Under the pieces are notes generated by a model. That model was not told the DNA's origin and ran no database searches. It saw only the letters and a list, made by a program, of their open reading frames with translations. From an uncultured Acidimicrobiales bacterium (GTDB taxonomy: Bacteria; Actinomycetota; Acidimicrobiia; Acidimicrobiales; UBA10347), in the NCBI GenBank assembly GCA_937991435.1, contig CALKPY010000116.1:1-35536 (forward strand): a DNA stretch of 35,536 bases, given 5' to 3'. The position numbers were made by a program, and so were the translations under genes. This document shows positions 16,202-24,608 of the stretch, piece by piece; positions within the stretch are counted from its first letter, which is position 1, and the number at the start of each line of letters is the position of its first letter.

Positions 16202-16841
16202 GCAACGCGAGCCCGAGCGACATACTGTCGATGTGCACCGAATTGAGACCGTCGCCCAGCTCGAAACTCTTTACGGCGCCGCGGGTGAATCTGCGCTTGC
16301 GAAAGAAACTCCAACGATCAACTCGGCATATCGCCGATTGCTCGAAGCGGCGCCTTTCTGTTCGATTGCGAGTATCGGGCAACAGGGAATGGACTGCTCG
16401 CCACGCGGCGATGGGCCCGGTTTCGTTCGCATTCTCGACGACCGCACTATTGCTATCGCCGACAGGCGCGGCAACAACCGACTTGACACGCTTCGCAACA
16501 TCGTGGTCGACCCGCGCGTCGCGCTGCTGTTTCTGATCCCGGGTTGGAACGAAGCGCTACGCATCAACGGCCGCTCACACTTGTCGGCCGACCCCGACCT
16601 GCTGCGGCCATTCGCGGTCAACGACAAGCTTCCGGCGACCGTCATCATCACCGAGATCGACACCATGTATTTCCAATGCGCCAGGGCGATCAAGCGCGCC
16701 CGCTTGTGGGACCCCGGCGCCCGGGTGCCGCTCAGCAAGCTGCCAACGGCGGGCGACCTCGTGCAGTCTGTGATCGCAGACTTTGACGGACCTGCCTATG
16801 ACGATGCCCTACCTGAGCGACAGGCCAAGACGCTCTACTGA
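16182..16841 (+). CDS. pyridoxamine 5'-phosphate oxidase-family flavoprotein (DR2398/MSMEG_1061 type)
   Basis: A split-barrel FMN-binding protein of up to 219 residues. SPRGDGPGFVRILDDRTIAIADRRGNNRLDTLRNI and the adjoining VALLFLIPGWNEALRINGR are typical of the DR2398-like PPOX group, which binds FMN (some relatives F420) and is mostly of unknown substrate. Two starts compete. ATG 16182 overlaps the crotonase stop by 20 nt. GTG 16233 (VHRIETVAQLETLYG) is where the family usually begins and has TACTGT 4 nt upstream. Coupling to the crotonase gene suggests shared regulation. The gene ends 5 bp from the convergent nucleoside hydrolase gene. Confidence 0.85.
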   Translation: MTQNSPKQREPERHTVDVHRIETVAQLETLYGAAGESALAKETPTINSAYRRLLEAAPFCSIASIGQQGMDCSPRGDGPGFVRILDDRTIAIADRRGNNRLDTLRNIVVDPRVALLFLIPGWNEALRINGRSHLSADPDLLRPFAVNDKLPATVIITEIDTMYFQCARAIKRARLWDPGARVPLSKLPTAGDLVQSVIADFDGPAYDDALPERQAKTLY

Positions 16842-16846
16842 GGCTG

Positions 16847-17812
16847 CTATGCCAACAACCGAAGCAGCATGTCGAAAAATGCGGGTTCTGGATAATTGGT
16901 AACGATTGACGCGTTGACAGCCAGCTCTGAGAAGCCGTAGTGATCCACGATGAGCGCACCCCGCATTGGATCCGGCCCGATGGCGATGTCGACACCGACG
17001 CGTTGAATCGAAGCCGGCGACGGATCAATTGCATGGGCCATTGCGATTGGATCAGGAAAGTCTGGTCCGGCGAGTCGCGTCTCATGTTCGACAAACGATG
17101 CCAACGTCGCTTGAATATCGAGCGCAAAATCGCCCACAACCGAGCCCAGAGCACGGACCTGGGCGGCCCGCTCCGGTGTCACGACCGCCGATGCAACCGA
17201 GATATCCCAACCGACAACCTCAAGTGGCATGCCGGATCGAAACACAACCCGCACCGCCTCTGGGTCGACCCAGAAATTGAACTCGGCCGACGGGGTGACG
17301 TTGCCGGGTCCGTGCGCTCCGGTACCTCCCATAATCACCACACGCTCAACGAGCGTCGCGATATCTGGAGCCCAAAGTAGGGCCGTCGCAAGGTTCGTCA
17401 GCGGGCCGATGGTCACAAGCGTGACCTCTCTCGGGTGCGATCGAATCAGTTCAACAATCCGTTCTGGCGCCCAGCCTGCGGTTGGTGTCCGCCCGGCAAG
17501 CGGCAACCCTATGTCCCCCATACCGTCTTGGCCGTGCGTGTCTTCGGCAGTCACCAGATCGCGAAGCATCGGCGCTGACGCCCCGGCATAGACGGGCACG
17601 TCAGCGTCGCAGAGCTCTACCGTGTACAACGCATTTTGAACCGCCTGCGCCAACGGCACATTGCCAGCGACAACCGTGATCGCAAGCACCTCGATATCGG
17701 GCTCACGCAGCGCCATACACAGCGCAACTGCGTCGTCACTAGCAGTATCGGTGTCAATCAGGAATTTGCGCACGTTGCGATGCTCGCACGGTCGCAACGA
17801 TCGAGCGCGCAT
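16847..17812 (-). CDS. inosine/uridine-preferring nucleoside hydrolase
   Basis: A 321-residue calcium-dependent nucleoside N-ribohydrolase that splits nucleosides to ribose and base for salvage. The N-terminal aspartate cluster LIDTDTASDDAVAL is the Ca/ribose site; VTIGPLTNLATAL, FNFWVDPEA and DPIAMAHAIDP match the rest of the family, the last holding the leaving-group histidine region. Homologues normally begin just before the DTD motif. GTG 17773 (VRKFLIDTD) is therefore a serious alternative to ATG 17812; neither has a good ribosome site. Base specificity cannot be read. Confidence 0.9.
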   Translation of the reverse strand: MRARSLRPCEHRNVRKFLIDTDTASDDAVALCMALREPDIEVLAITVVAGNVPLAQAVQNALYTVELCDADVPVYAGASAPMLRDLVTAEDTHGQDGMGDIGLPLAGRTPTAGWAPERIVELIRSHPREVTLVTIGPLTNLATALLWAPDIATLVERVVIMGGTGAHGPGNVTPSAEFNFWVDPEAVRVVFRSGMPLEVVGWDISVASAVVTPERAAQVRALGSVVGDFALDIQATLASFVEHETRLAGPDFPDPIAMAHAIDPSPASIQRVGVDIAIGPDPMRGALIVDHYGFSELAVNASIVTNYPEPAFFDMLLRLLA

Positions 17813-17906
17813 GCCAGCAAGCTGTCGTCAATCGGCTGGCAGACCCACCTCGTCGCTGGCCCGGAACATGGCGCCATCGCTGTTGGCGTTTCGCTCACCT
17901 GGCGAG

Positions 17907-18728
17907 TCAGATGCGAATCCACCCGTGTTCGACTTCGAGATCGGCAGTTTCGTAGCCAGGTTCACCGGGCAGCACGACCTCGTAGGCGCCCTCGGGGTCA
18001 TTGACTCTGACGCGTTGTGGTTCGCGACGCTCGCTCGCCGCGGCCCACACTTGAGCGACCGACGAGTACCGATCGAGACATGCCAGCATGCGATGGGTCA
18101 CCGACATGAGCGGGAACTCATCGCGACGGAACGCCTCGATGGCGTCGGACGGGCGAATCCAGCAATGCTGGACGACCTCTTCTTCGTCATGCTTGGCGAC
18201 TTGATCAGCTGGCGCAGCTGACAGGAAGAACCGGGTATCGAAACGGCGGCGCGGGCCGAGGGGCGTGATGAAACGGCCGACCTCACTGATCGAAGAAAGG
18301 TCCACGCTCAGGCCGTTTAGTGCCAGGGACTCGACGAGCGCTCCAGCGTCAGCGTGTACATCGCTGCGAGTGCGTTCGATCGCCGACGAGCGAGCGTCGG
18401 ATACTCCCAGCAGCAATCCTGCTTCTTCAAGCGTCTCCCGCACGCCCGCGAGCCACCATGCTCTGCCCTGCCGCTCAACCTCAAGCATGGTTGAACACTC
18501 GGCGTCGGTGAGCCCGTGAACGACGTGGTCGACGTCACCGGCGTCGTCGGCGTCGACTCGCCCGCCGGGAAATACCCAAGCGTTCGCTCCGAATACTGCA
18601 CGCGAGGTGCGTTGCACCATAAGCACTTCGAGTTCAGGACGATCGCCGACGATCATCACCGTTGCGGCCTGTCTGATCGGCACGCGCTCTGGGGCATCGA
18701 CATCATCGTTATGCGCGTAGCTGGCCAC
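17907..18728 (-). CDS. Nudix hydrolase with split Nudix box (NUDT19/RP2-like)
   Basis: A 273-residue hydrolase of nucleoside-diphosphate-linked compounds. The Nudix box is interrupted: FPGGRVDADD (53-62) is separated from RETLEEAGLLL (97-107) by about 35 residues, where a normal box has about 10. This insertion is typical of the NUDT7/NUDT19 group, many of which act on CoA or acyl-CoA. The N-terminal RQAATVMIVGDRPELEVLMVQRTS matches the same group. The start is GTG 18728, with TAGATT 6 nt upstream. It is divergent from the GNAT gene, 75 bp away. Confidence 0.87.
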   Translation of the reverse strand: MASYAHNDDVDAPERVPIRQAATVMIVGDRPELEVLMVQRTSRAVFGANAWVFPGGRVDADDAGDVDHVVHGLTDAECSTMLEVERQGRAWWLAGVRETLEEAGLLLGVSDARSSAIERTRSDVHADAGALVESLALNGLSVDLSSISEVGRFITPLGPRRRFDTRFFLSAAPADQVAKHDEEEVVQHCWIRPSDAIEAFRRDEFPLMSVTHRMLACLDRYSSVAQVWAAASERREPQRVRVNDPEGAYEVVLPGEPGYETADLEVEHGWIRI

Positions 18729-18740
18729 CTGCTGAATCTA
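18729..18740 (-). promoter_or_regulatory. -10 hexamer TAGATT before the split-box Nudix gene
   Basis: On the minus strand TAGATT (18740 to 18735) is followed by six bases and GTG 18728. Confidence 0.5.
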
Positions 18741-18792
18741 ACGCAGGCCGCCAACGCGGCGACATGCCAGCCCAGCCGACTGGGGGTTGATG

Positions 18793-18803
18793 TAGCGTCG
18801 CAT
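18793..18803 (+). promoter_or_regulatory. -10 hexamer TAGCGT before the GNAT gene
   Basis: TAGCGT (18793-18798) precedes ATG 18804 by 5 nt and selects this codon out of a frame that is open from 18516. Confidence 0.5.
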
Positions 18804-19334
18804 ATGGCTCAGATATCGATTCGACGCATCACGCGCGAGGAGGGACAGGTCTTTCGCAAATTGCGCTTGGCGGCTCTCGGCGACGCTCCCGATGCGTTCG
18901 GGTCTCGCTACAGCGACGAAGCCACCCGAGACGACGATCATTGGGACAAAGCGGCACAACGGTTCTCGGCGGGATCAGCTGAGACCGCCCTTTTCGGCGA
19001 ACTCGACGGCGAGGTGGTGGGGCTCGCGATCTGTCGATTCGGCGATGTTGTGCTTCCCGATAATTTCAATGCTGGCGTACCGAGGGCAGAACTCATGTCG
19101 ATGTGGGTCGAGCCCGCCGCGAGGGCAGCCGGAATCGGTCGGCTCCTCGTGAACGACGCGGTCGACTGGGCTGTTTCCGAAGGCGCCGCTGCGGTCGTGC
19201 TCGACGTGAACGAAGCGCGACCCACAGCAATCGCTCTCTACGAACGATGCGGATTCAGCCCGACGGGGCACCGAGCACCCCTCGAGTCGGACCCAACCCA
19301 CTCGACAATACAGATGGCACTACGAATCGGCTGA
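18804..19334 (+). CDS. GNAT-family N-acetyltransferase
   Basis: A 176-residue acyl-CoA-dependent N-acyltransferase. The acetyl-CoA pyrophosphate loop (motif A) is seen as MSMWVEPAARAAGIGRLLV (residues 98-116), followed by the motif B region VVLDVNEARPTAIALYERCGF. Length is typical for a single GNAT domain. The frame runs back to 18516 but that part overlaps the divergent Nudix gene; ATG 18804 begins a family-like MAQISIRRITREE. The substrate (small molecule, peptide or protein amine) is unknown. The nitroreductase gene follows with its own -10. Confidence 0.88.
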   Translation: MAQISIRRITREEGQVFRKLRLAALGDAPDAFGSRYSDEATRDDDHWDKAAQRFSAGSAETALFGELDGEVVGLAICRFGDVVLPDNFNAGVPRAELMSMWVEPAARAAGIGRLLVNDAVDWAVSEGAAAVVLDVNEARPTAIALYERCGFSPTGHRAPLESDPTHSTIQMALRIG

Positions 19335-19363
19335 ATAGGTAGGCCGGCGCCGTCGACGCCATC

Positions 19364-19376
19364 TAGCCTCCCAACC
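19364..19376 (+). promoter_or_regulatory. -10 hexamer TAGCCT before the nitroreductase gene
   Basis: TAGCCT (19364-19369) is followed by seven bases and ATG 19377; no Shine-Dalgarno sequence is visible. Confidence 0.5.
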
Positions 19377-20114
19377 ATGAACGATGTCATCGCGTTGCTC
19401 CGAAGCCATCGATCGATCCGGCGGTTCTCTGCGGAACCGGTGAGCGATGAAATGGTGACCGAAATCTGCGGGGCGGGATTCGCCGCTGCGACATCGTCAA
19501 ATATGCAGGCCGCGACGGCGATACGGGTGCGGAACCATGACACACGAGCCGCGATAGCGACCCTTGCTGGCGGGCAAACCTACGTTGAGACGGCTGGCGC
19601 TTTTCTCGTGTGGTGTGCTGACCTGGCACGCTCTGCCAGCGTCGCTACAAACGGCGGGGCAGAGCCGGTGATCGACATGGCTGAGCATCACGTACGGGCA
19701 TGTGTCGATGTCGGCCTGGCAGCTCAAAATGCAGCGATCGCTGCTGAGTCACTCGGGCTGGGCATCTGCTACATCGGCGGCGTTCGCAACGACCCACAGC
19801 AAGTCTGCGACCTTCTCGACCTGCCAGTTGGCGTGTACCCATTGTTCGGCTTCTGTATCGGTTGGCCCGCGCAAGACCCCGAGACAAAGCCTCGACTTCC
19901 TCTCAGTGTCACCTTGAAGGAAGAGCGCTACGACGCGACCAACGACGCCGCGGACATTGCGAGGTACGACGAGCAGATGCGCGAGTACTACCGAACCCGA
20001 ACTGGCGGGAAGAAGGACACGACGTGGACTGCTGACATGGGCACGCTTCTCGGCCAAGAGTCACGCCCGCACCTCAAACAGTTCCTGGCACAGCGGGGAA
20101 TCGACCTGCGCTAG
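19377..20114 (+). CDS. NfsA/FRP-type flavin nitroreductase
   Basis: A 245-residue FMN-dependent oxidoreductase. LRSHRSIRRFSAEPV (8-22) gives the basic FMN-phosphate site. SSNMQAATAIRV is the next FMN-contact segment, and GLGICYIGGVRNDPQQVCDLLDLP followed by FGFCIGWP is typical of the NfsA/FRP branch of NAD(P)H nitroreductases/flavin reductases. The C-terminal arm (RYDEQMREYYRTRT) matches NfsA-like dimers. It may reduce nitro-aromatics, quinones or free flavin. It converges with the lipoprotein gene, overlapping its 3' end by 4 nt (20111-20114). Confidence 0.9.
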   Translation: MNDVIALLRSHRSIRRFSAEPVSDEMVTEICGAGFAAATSSNMQAATAIRVRNHDTRAAIATLAGGQTYVETAGAFLVWCADLARSASVATNGGAEPVIDMAEHHVRACVDVGLAAQNAAIAAESLGLGICYIGGVRNDPQQVCDLLDLPVGVYPLFGFCIGWPAQDPETKPRLPLSVTLKEERYDATNDAADIARYDEQMREYYRTRTGGKKDTTWTADMGTLLGQESRPHLKQFLAQRGIDLR

Positions 20115-21169
20115 TCGCCGCTGCCACTGGTTGCAGGCATCCAGACAAGGTCGACAAGCCCAACGCCGAGTGCCGTCGGTTGTATGGAACCAGTCAAGTC
20201 GATCAACCAACCTTGATTGGCACGATCCACACCAAGGCCCCAACCATGGGCCAGGTCGACCGACACCAGCCCTTTGACGCCAAGGTCGACGACTGAACGG
20301 GCGCATTGGTCAGGGTGTACCGAGACCAGCTCGACTACCGAGGCGCCGTCAATTTCGGTGATGACGACAACCAGATCGCGTGCCACCTTCGCGATCTCGA
20401 TGGCGCGGCCAGTGATTGCGCAGGAGAACAGTTCCTGCGTCGCCTCGACAACGTGCAACTCGCCACGATGTTCGTAAACAAATCGGCTGTCATCTAACCA
20501 TTCGACCTGGGGCGCGAAGCCGGTCGAGTCGACGTCAATGCGAGATTGGACCTCGACAAAGCTCGCGGTGAGCACCGGATCAAGCGGCGACGTTTGGATT
20601 TGGTACGACGATGACTGAACCAGCTGGCTTGTGTTCCGATTCACCGCAGCTTCATCGATATTTTGGGCAAGTCGAACCACGTTGGCGCTAGACGCTTCGA
20701 TCTCAGCAAGCCCCAATGCGCCTGCCGCTGGTTCGCAACAGATTGCAACGAGCAGCTGATCAGCAGCTACCGCGAAAATCGAATCGAATGACCCCGGCGG
20801 TAGCGGCTCGGACCCGTCATGCGGGCGCAACCCGGTGGATTCCAGGTCGACGAGCCCACCATCGACTGTTCCCGCGCGAAATGTCGACGTAACCGTCAAA
20901 CCAACAATCGACGCGGCCCCGGGTCTCGGCGATTGTTCCAATAGGGCGAGTCGGTCGCCGATGTCATCCGAGCTCGGAGCGGACAAGTCGGTGGCCGTCG
21001 ATTCAGATTGGGAATCAGGCGTGGGCAGCTCGACATCGTTAACGACGCCTGACGGCTCGGCGTTCACATCAGCCTCAGTCGCCAATTCTGCAGAGCAGCC
21101 AGCGCAGCTCGAGATCAGCAGGCAGAGTGTTGCGGCGATCGGCCACCGTCGATTCTGAACAGTCCCCAC
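20111..21169 (-). CDS. putative lipoprotein of unknown function
   Basis: A 352-residue protein with a lipoprotein signal: GTG 21169 begins a short basic segment (NRRWP), then a hydrophobic stretch ending at LLISSC (Cys22). A Ser/Thr/Asp-rich linker follows (about 30-75), then a mostly beta-strand domain with motifs such as VEWLDDSRFVYEHRGELHVVEA that could suggest a beta-propeller-like fold. No family is recognised. The frame is open to 21391, but that stretch overlaps the divergent SDR gene and lacks coding character. Only GTG 21169 leaves an intact lipobox. Likely attached to the outer face of the membrane. Confidence 0.65.
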   Translation of the reverse strand: MGTVQNRRWPIAATLCLLISSCAGCSAELATEADVNAEPSGVVNDVELPTPDSQSESTATDLSAPSSDDIGDRLALLEQSPRPGAASIVGLTVTSTFRAGTVDGGLVDLESTGLRPHDGSEPLPPGSFDSIFAVAADQLLVAICCEPAAGALGLAEIEASSANVVRLAQNIDEAAVNRNTSQLVQSSSYQIQTSPLDPVLTASFVEVQSRIDVDSTGFAPQVEWLDDSRFVYEHRGELHVVEATQELFSCAITGRAIEIAKVARDLVVVITEIDGASVVELVSVHPDQCARSVVDLGVKGLVSVDLAHGWGLGVDRANQGWLIDLTGSIQPTALGVGLVDLVWMPATSGSGD

Positions 21170-21274
21170 CGGCCCATCGTGGCACGTCCGACTGCGCAGC
21201 AGGAGCGAACGCAAACAATTCGGCCTTGGTCGTGCCCGCCCTGGCGCCGTAGGGGTTGGGCGACCGTTGTCGCC

Positions 21275-21287
21275 TAGCGTCGTCGAC
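21275..21287 (+). promoter_or_regulatory. -10 hexamer TAGCGT before the SDR gene
   Basis: TAGCGT (21275-21280) precedes ATG 21288 by 7 nt. The frame is open to TTG 21267, but that codon lies upstream of the hexamer, so ATG 21288 is preferred. Confidence 0.5.
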
Positions 21288-22052
21288 ATGGAACTCAACA
21301 ACAAAGTAGCGGTCATCACCGGCGGTACTGGAGGCATCGGCCAGGCAATGGCTCGCGCCTTTCTCGACAATGGGGCACGCACCGTGGTCATCTCGGACCT
21401 CGACCCTGATCGGGTCGCCGCAGTAGCCGCGGAACTTGGCTGTGCCGGCTACGCCGCCGATGTGACCGACGAACCGCAGGTTGCGGCGCTCGTCGAAACT
21501 GTGCTCGATTCGCACGGGCCGATCGACCTGTTCTGTAGCAACGCTGGTTCGATCACCGAAGGCGTGCTCACCGATGCGACGAACGAGCAGTGGCAACAAC
21601 AGTGGGAACTGCATGTCATGTCGCATCTCTATGCGGCGCGTGCCGTGCTTCCCTCGATGATCGCGCGGGGCGAGGGCTACCTGCTCAACACCGCCTCGGC
21701 TGCCGGACTGCTCGCCGCAATCGGAAGCGGCCCGTACACCGTCTCAAAGGCTGCGGCGATCAAGATGGCCGAGTTCCTGGCGATCACCCACGGCGACCAG
21801 GGCATCAAGGTCTCCGTTCTGTGCCCACAAGGCGTCAACACTGCCATGGTCCCGCAAGGCCTCGGCGACGGAGCCACCGACGGCATCATCGAAGCAGACG
21901 AACTCGCGACAGTCGTGATCGACGCGTTGCGCGACGAGCGCTTTCATGTGCTTCCTCACCCCGAGGTCGGCGAATACATCAAACGCAAGGCTGACGACCC
22001 AGACCGCTGGCTCAGTGGTATGCGCCGGTTGAAAGCGCGTTCCGGGGGCTAA
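21288..22052 (+). CDS. short-chain dehydrogenase/reductase
   Basis: A 254-residue classical SDR. TGGTGGIG (11-18) binds the cofactor; SDLDPD after the second strand suggests an NAD preference (acidic residue at the strand end). The NAG motif is at 85-87 (SNAGS), and Tyr150/Lys154 (YTVSK) with an upstream serine in NTASAAG form the active site. The C-terminus (HPEVGEYIKRKADDPDRWLSGM) is longer than in FabG-like enzymes and resembles actinobacterial SDRs of lipid or steroid metabolism; the substrate is unknown. It is followed by dinB after 26-50 bp, but dinB has its own SOS signal. Confidence 0.9.
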   Translation: MELNNKVAVITGGTGGIGQAMARAFLDNGARTVVISDLDPDRVAAVAAELGCAGYAADVTDEPQVAALVETVLDSHGPIDLFCSNAGSITEGVLTDATNEQWQQQWELHVMSHLYAARAVLPSMIARGEGYLLNTASAAGLLAAIGSGPYTVSKAAAIKMAEFLAITHGDQGIKVSVLCPQGVNTAMVPQGLGDGATDGIIEADELATVVIDALRDERFHVLPHPEVGEYIKRKADDPDRWLSGMRRLKARSGG

Positions 22053-22078
22053 CCCTCATCCGCGGTGTTGCAGTTCCA

Positions 22079-23323
22079 ATGAAGCCGTGCGAACATATGT
22101 TCGTGTCAGTCTCAGTTAGTAGCGTCGCCCCCCGATCCGCTGGGACCGCTTCGATCCTGCACGCCGATCTCGATGCGTTCTATGCATCGGTCGAACAACG
22201 CGACAACACACGGCTACGGGGGCGTCCGGTTCTGGTTGGGGGCGGGGTGATTTTGGCCGCAAGCTACGAGGCCAAAAATCGCGGCGTGCGCACCCCAATG
22301 AACCAGCGCCAAGCGTTGCGGATTTGCCCCGACGCAGTGGTCGTCGAGCCGCGAATGGCTGCCTACGCCGACGCCAGCCGCGAGGTCTTTGACATCTTCG
22401 ACGACACCACTCCCCTTGTCGAAGCGCTGTCGATCGACGAGGCCTTCCTCGACGTGAGCGGTTTACACCGCATCGCCGGCTCGCCGACCGACATCGCTTC
22501 GGGCTTGCGTGCCCGCGTGTCACGCGAGGTCGGCCTTGCGATCACCGTTGGCATCGCCCGCACCAAGTTCCTCGCCAAAGTGGCAAGCGGGGTTGGCAAG
22601 CCCGATGGCCTTCTCGTGGTTGAGCCCGACCTCGAGCTCGACTTCCTGCATCCGCTGCCAGTCGAGCGATTGTGGGGCGTCGGGCAAGTCACCGCGGACA
22701 AACTGAAACGAGTTGGTCTGCACACCGTTGGCGACATCGCTGACCTCGACGAAGCAACCATGGTCGGCCTCGTGGGCCAGGCGGCAGGCAACAAGCTGCA
22801 CTCGCTCGCGCACAACCGCGACCCTCGCGTTGTGACCCGCAGCGTGAGACGTCGATCAATCGGCTCGCAGCAGGCACTCGGCCAGACACAACGGTCATCA
22901 GATGAAATCGAGTCGATCCTGCACTCGGTCGTCGACCGAGTCACGAATCGCATGCGAGTGAGCCGCAGAGTTGGCCGCACAATCGTGGTGCGCTTCAGAT
23001 TCGGCGACTTCAAGCGGGCCACGCGATCGCACACGCTCGATATCGCGACCCAAGACACCGAACCAATACTTCGTGCTGCGATTGGGCTTTTGCGAGGCCT
23101 TCAACCCCGCATCGAGAAACAAGGTCTCACCCTGATCGGCCTGTCGGTCGGCAACCTCGACGATGCCGATGCCGTGCAGTTGACATTTCCGTTTGGTGGC
23201 GCAGCCCCAGAGCTCGACGCAGCGCTAGACAACGTACGCAGCCGTTTCGGCGCCGGAGCCGTTAGCCGCGCCTCATCAATCGATGGCCCTGAAGGTTTCC
23301 GTGTACCTCTGCTGCCCGACTAA
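22079..23323 (+). CDS. dinB: DNA polymerase IV (Y-family)
   Basis: An error-prone translesion polymerase of up to 414 residues. HADLDAFYASVEQRD (metal-binding Asp and steric-gate Tyr), the catalytic SIDEAFLDVSG, GIARTKFLAKVAS and the thumb helix-hairpin-helix region (LWGVGQVTADKLKRVGLHTVGDIADL) are all present, and the little-finger domain follows. The C-terminus lacks an obvious QLxLF beta-clamp peptide, although QLTFPF (about residue 365) may serve. The start is unclear: ATG 22079, ATG 22097 and GTG 22103 are possible, and a perfect SOS-type palindrome spans 22090-22103. No start codon lies between 22106 and the HADLDAF motif. Expression is probably induced by DNA damage. Confidence 0.93.
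   Translation: MKPCEHMFVSVSVSSVAPRSAGTASILHADLDAFYASVEQRDNTRLRGRPVLVGGGVILAASYEAKNRGVRTPMNQRQALRICPDAVVVEPRMAAYADASREVFDIFDDTTPLVEALSIDEAFLDVSGLHRIAGSPTDIASGLRARVSREVGLAITVGIARTKFLAKVASGVGKPDGLLVVEPDLELDFLHPLPVERLWGVGQVTADKLKRVGLHTVGDIADLDEATMVGLVGQAAGNKLHSLAHNRDPRVVTRSVRRRSIGSQQALGQTQRSSDEIESILHSVVDRVTNRMRVSRRVGRTIVVRFRFGDFKRATRSHTLDIATQDTEPILRAAIGLLRGLQPRIEKQGLTLIGLSVGNLDDADAVQLTFPFGGAAPELDAALDNVRSRFGAGAVSRASSIDGPEGFRVPLLPD
22090..22103. promoter_or_regulatory. LexA (SOS) box at the dinB start
   Basis: CGAACATATGTTCG is a perfect 14-bp palindrome of the form CGAAC-N4-GTTCG, matching the LexA box of Gram-positive and actinobacterial genomes. It overlaps the candidate dinB start codons at 22097 and 22103. 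Confidence 0.85.
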
Positions 23324-23363
23324 CCGCCGACACGGATTCGCCGCTGATGCCGAACGAAGATCG

Positions 23364-24587
23364 GTGCGCGAGACTCATCGGGTGGCAGGACCGCTCGCAG
23401 GAATCAAGATCGTCGATCTCACCCAGATCGTCGCCGGGCCCGTGTGCACGATGCTGCTCAGCGAGCAAGGCGCCGAAGTCACCAAAGTCGAATTTCCCGA
23501 CGGCGACATTCTGCGGCGCAACTTGCACTTCGTCAAAGGCGGCACAAACGCGCTGACCCTGAACTGCAACCGAGGCAAGCAGAGCATCGCAGTTGACATG
23601 ACCCGAGCCGAAGGCGTTGAGATCGTCAAGAAGCTCGCCGCCGACGCAGACGTATTCGTGCAGAACTTCAGAGCGGGCGCCATCGAACGCCTTGGAATCA
23701 CCCACGAGGAACTCCGCTCCATCAATCCGCGATTGATAACGGTCTGGATGGCCGGATACGGCCAAACTGGGCCGATGGCAGATGTGCCGGTCTTTGATCC
23801 TGTGATCCAAGCCGTGTCCGGACACGTCGCCGTGCAGGTGAATCCGCAGATTCCCTTTGCCGATGTGCATCGCACGATCATCGTCGACAAAGCCACAGCG
23901 CTCACGACCGCACAGGCAATAACGGCCGCGCTGTTCGCCCGAGAACGAAGTGGCGAAGGGCAACACATCGAGGTCAACATGCTCGACACCGCGTTGTACT
24001 TCTTTTGGCCCGACGGTGCCATGGCCAACACGCTGCTCGACGACGACGTTTCTTCGGGCCGCACGCTGTACGAGATCATGTCGGTTACCGAGTGCGCTGA
24101 TGACAAGCTCGTCTACTACGTCGCCAACGCGGACCACGTCGCGGGATTACTCCGCTCCATCGACCGACACGACCTGGCCACCGACAACCGGTACCTGACG
24201 CCCGAAGGGCGCGCCGATCCGCAAAATGCTGCAGTGCTCGGCGAGGCGATCGCCGCTGGCTTCTTTTCGCTCACTCGCGATGACGCAATCAAACGACTCA
24301 TCGCCAACGATGTGCCAGTTGGGCCCGTACTGCAACTCGACGACATACCCGACTATCCGCAGGTGCAACACAACAGATCTCTGCACGAATGGGAACACCC
24401 GACTGCCGGGAATCTGCGCCAACCGCGGGCTGCAGCGCAGTTCAGCGCCACGCCGAACGAGGAGCGGTGGTGGGTCCCCGACTTGAACGAGCACGGCGAA
24501 CAGATCCTGCAATCGATTGGCTACGACGACACGCAGATCACCACCCTCACGACCACAGGTGTGGTCGGCGCCGCGACCACCGACTGA
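23364..24587 (+). CDS. class III acyl-CoA transferase (CaiB/BaiF/Frc family)
   Basis: A protein of about 407 residues that moves CoA from one carboxylic acid to another. LAGIKIVDLTQIVAGPVCTMLLSEQGAEVTKVE is the canonical N-terminus, followed by NRGKQSIAVDM, AGAIERLGI and GYGQTGPMADVPVFDPVIQAVSG, where the Asp of VFDPVIQA aligns with the catalytic aspartate. The C-terminal NDVPVGPVLQLDD and HEWEHP are also typical. The frame is open back to 23283, inside dinB. GTG 23364 and GTG 23382 are the likely starts. It is the first gene of a run with the methyltransferase, SCO6745 and DMFase-like genes, which suggests CoA activation of an acid in the same pathway. Confidence 0.88.
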   Translation: MRETHRVAGPLAGIKIVDLTQIVAGPVCTMLLSEQGAEVTKVEFPDGDILRRNLHFVKGGTNALTLNCNRGKQSIAVDMTRAEGVEIVKKLAADADVFVQNFRAGAIERLGITHEELRSINPRLITVWMAGYGQTGPMADVPVFDPVIQAVSGHVAVQVNPQIPFADVHRTIIVDKATALTTAQAITAALFARERSGEGQHIEVNMLDTALYFFWPDGAMANTLLDDDVSSGRTLYEIMSVTECADDKLVYYVANADHVAGLLRSIDRHDLATDNRYLTPEGRADPQNAAVLGEAIAAGFFSLTRDDAIKRLIANDVPVGPVLQLDDIPDYPQVQHNRSLHEWEHPTAGNLRQPRAAAQFSATPNEERWWVPDLNEHGEQILQSIGYDDTQITTLTTTGVVGAATTD

Positions 24588-24608
24588 CAACGAGGCAGGA
24601 CCTGCGAC

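Noticed and set aside
17813-17840. GCCAGC/GCTGGC inverted repeat upstream of the nucleoside hydrolase gene
   Set aside because: Only 6 bp with a 16-nt loop, common by chance in GC-rich DNA.
21170-21391. 74-codon extension of the unknown lipoprotein
   Set aside because: It would bury the lipobox at residue 96 and overlap the divergent SDR gene; GTG 21169 gives a normal lipoprotein signal.
22120-22125. TAGCGT as a leaderless promoter for dinB
   Set aside because: No ATG, GTG or TTG in frame lies between it and the conserved HADLDAF motif.
23262-24137. 291-codon minus-strand frame, and similar long antisense frames at 33474-34301 and 31767-32513
   Set aside because: Mirror frames of GC-rich genes (CoA-transferase, acyl-CoA dehydrogenase/HAD, anti-sigma); no recognisable protein content.
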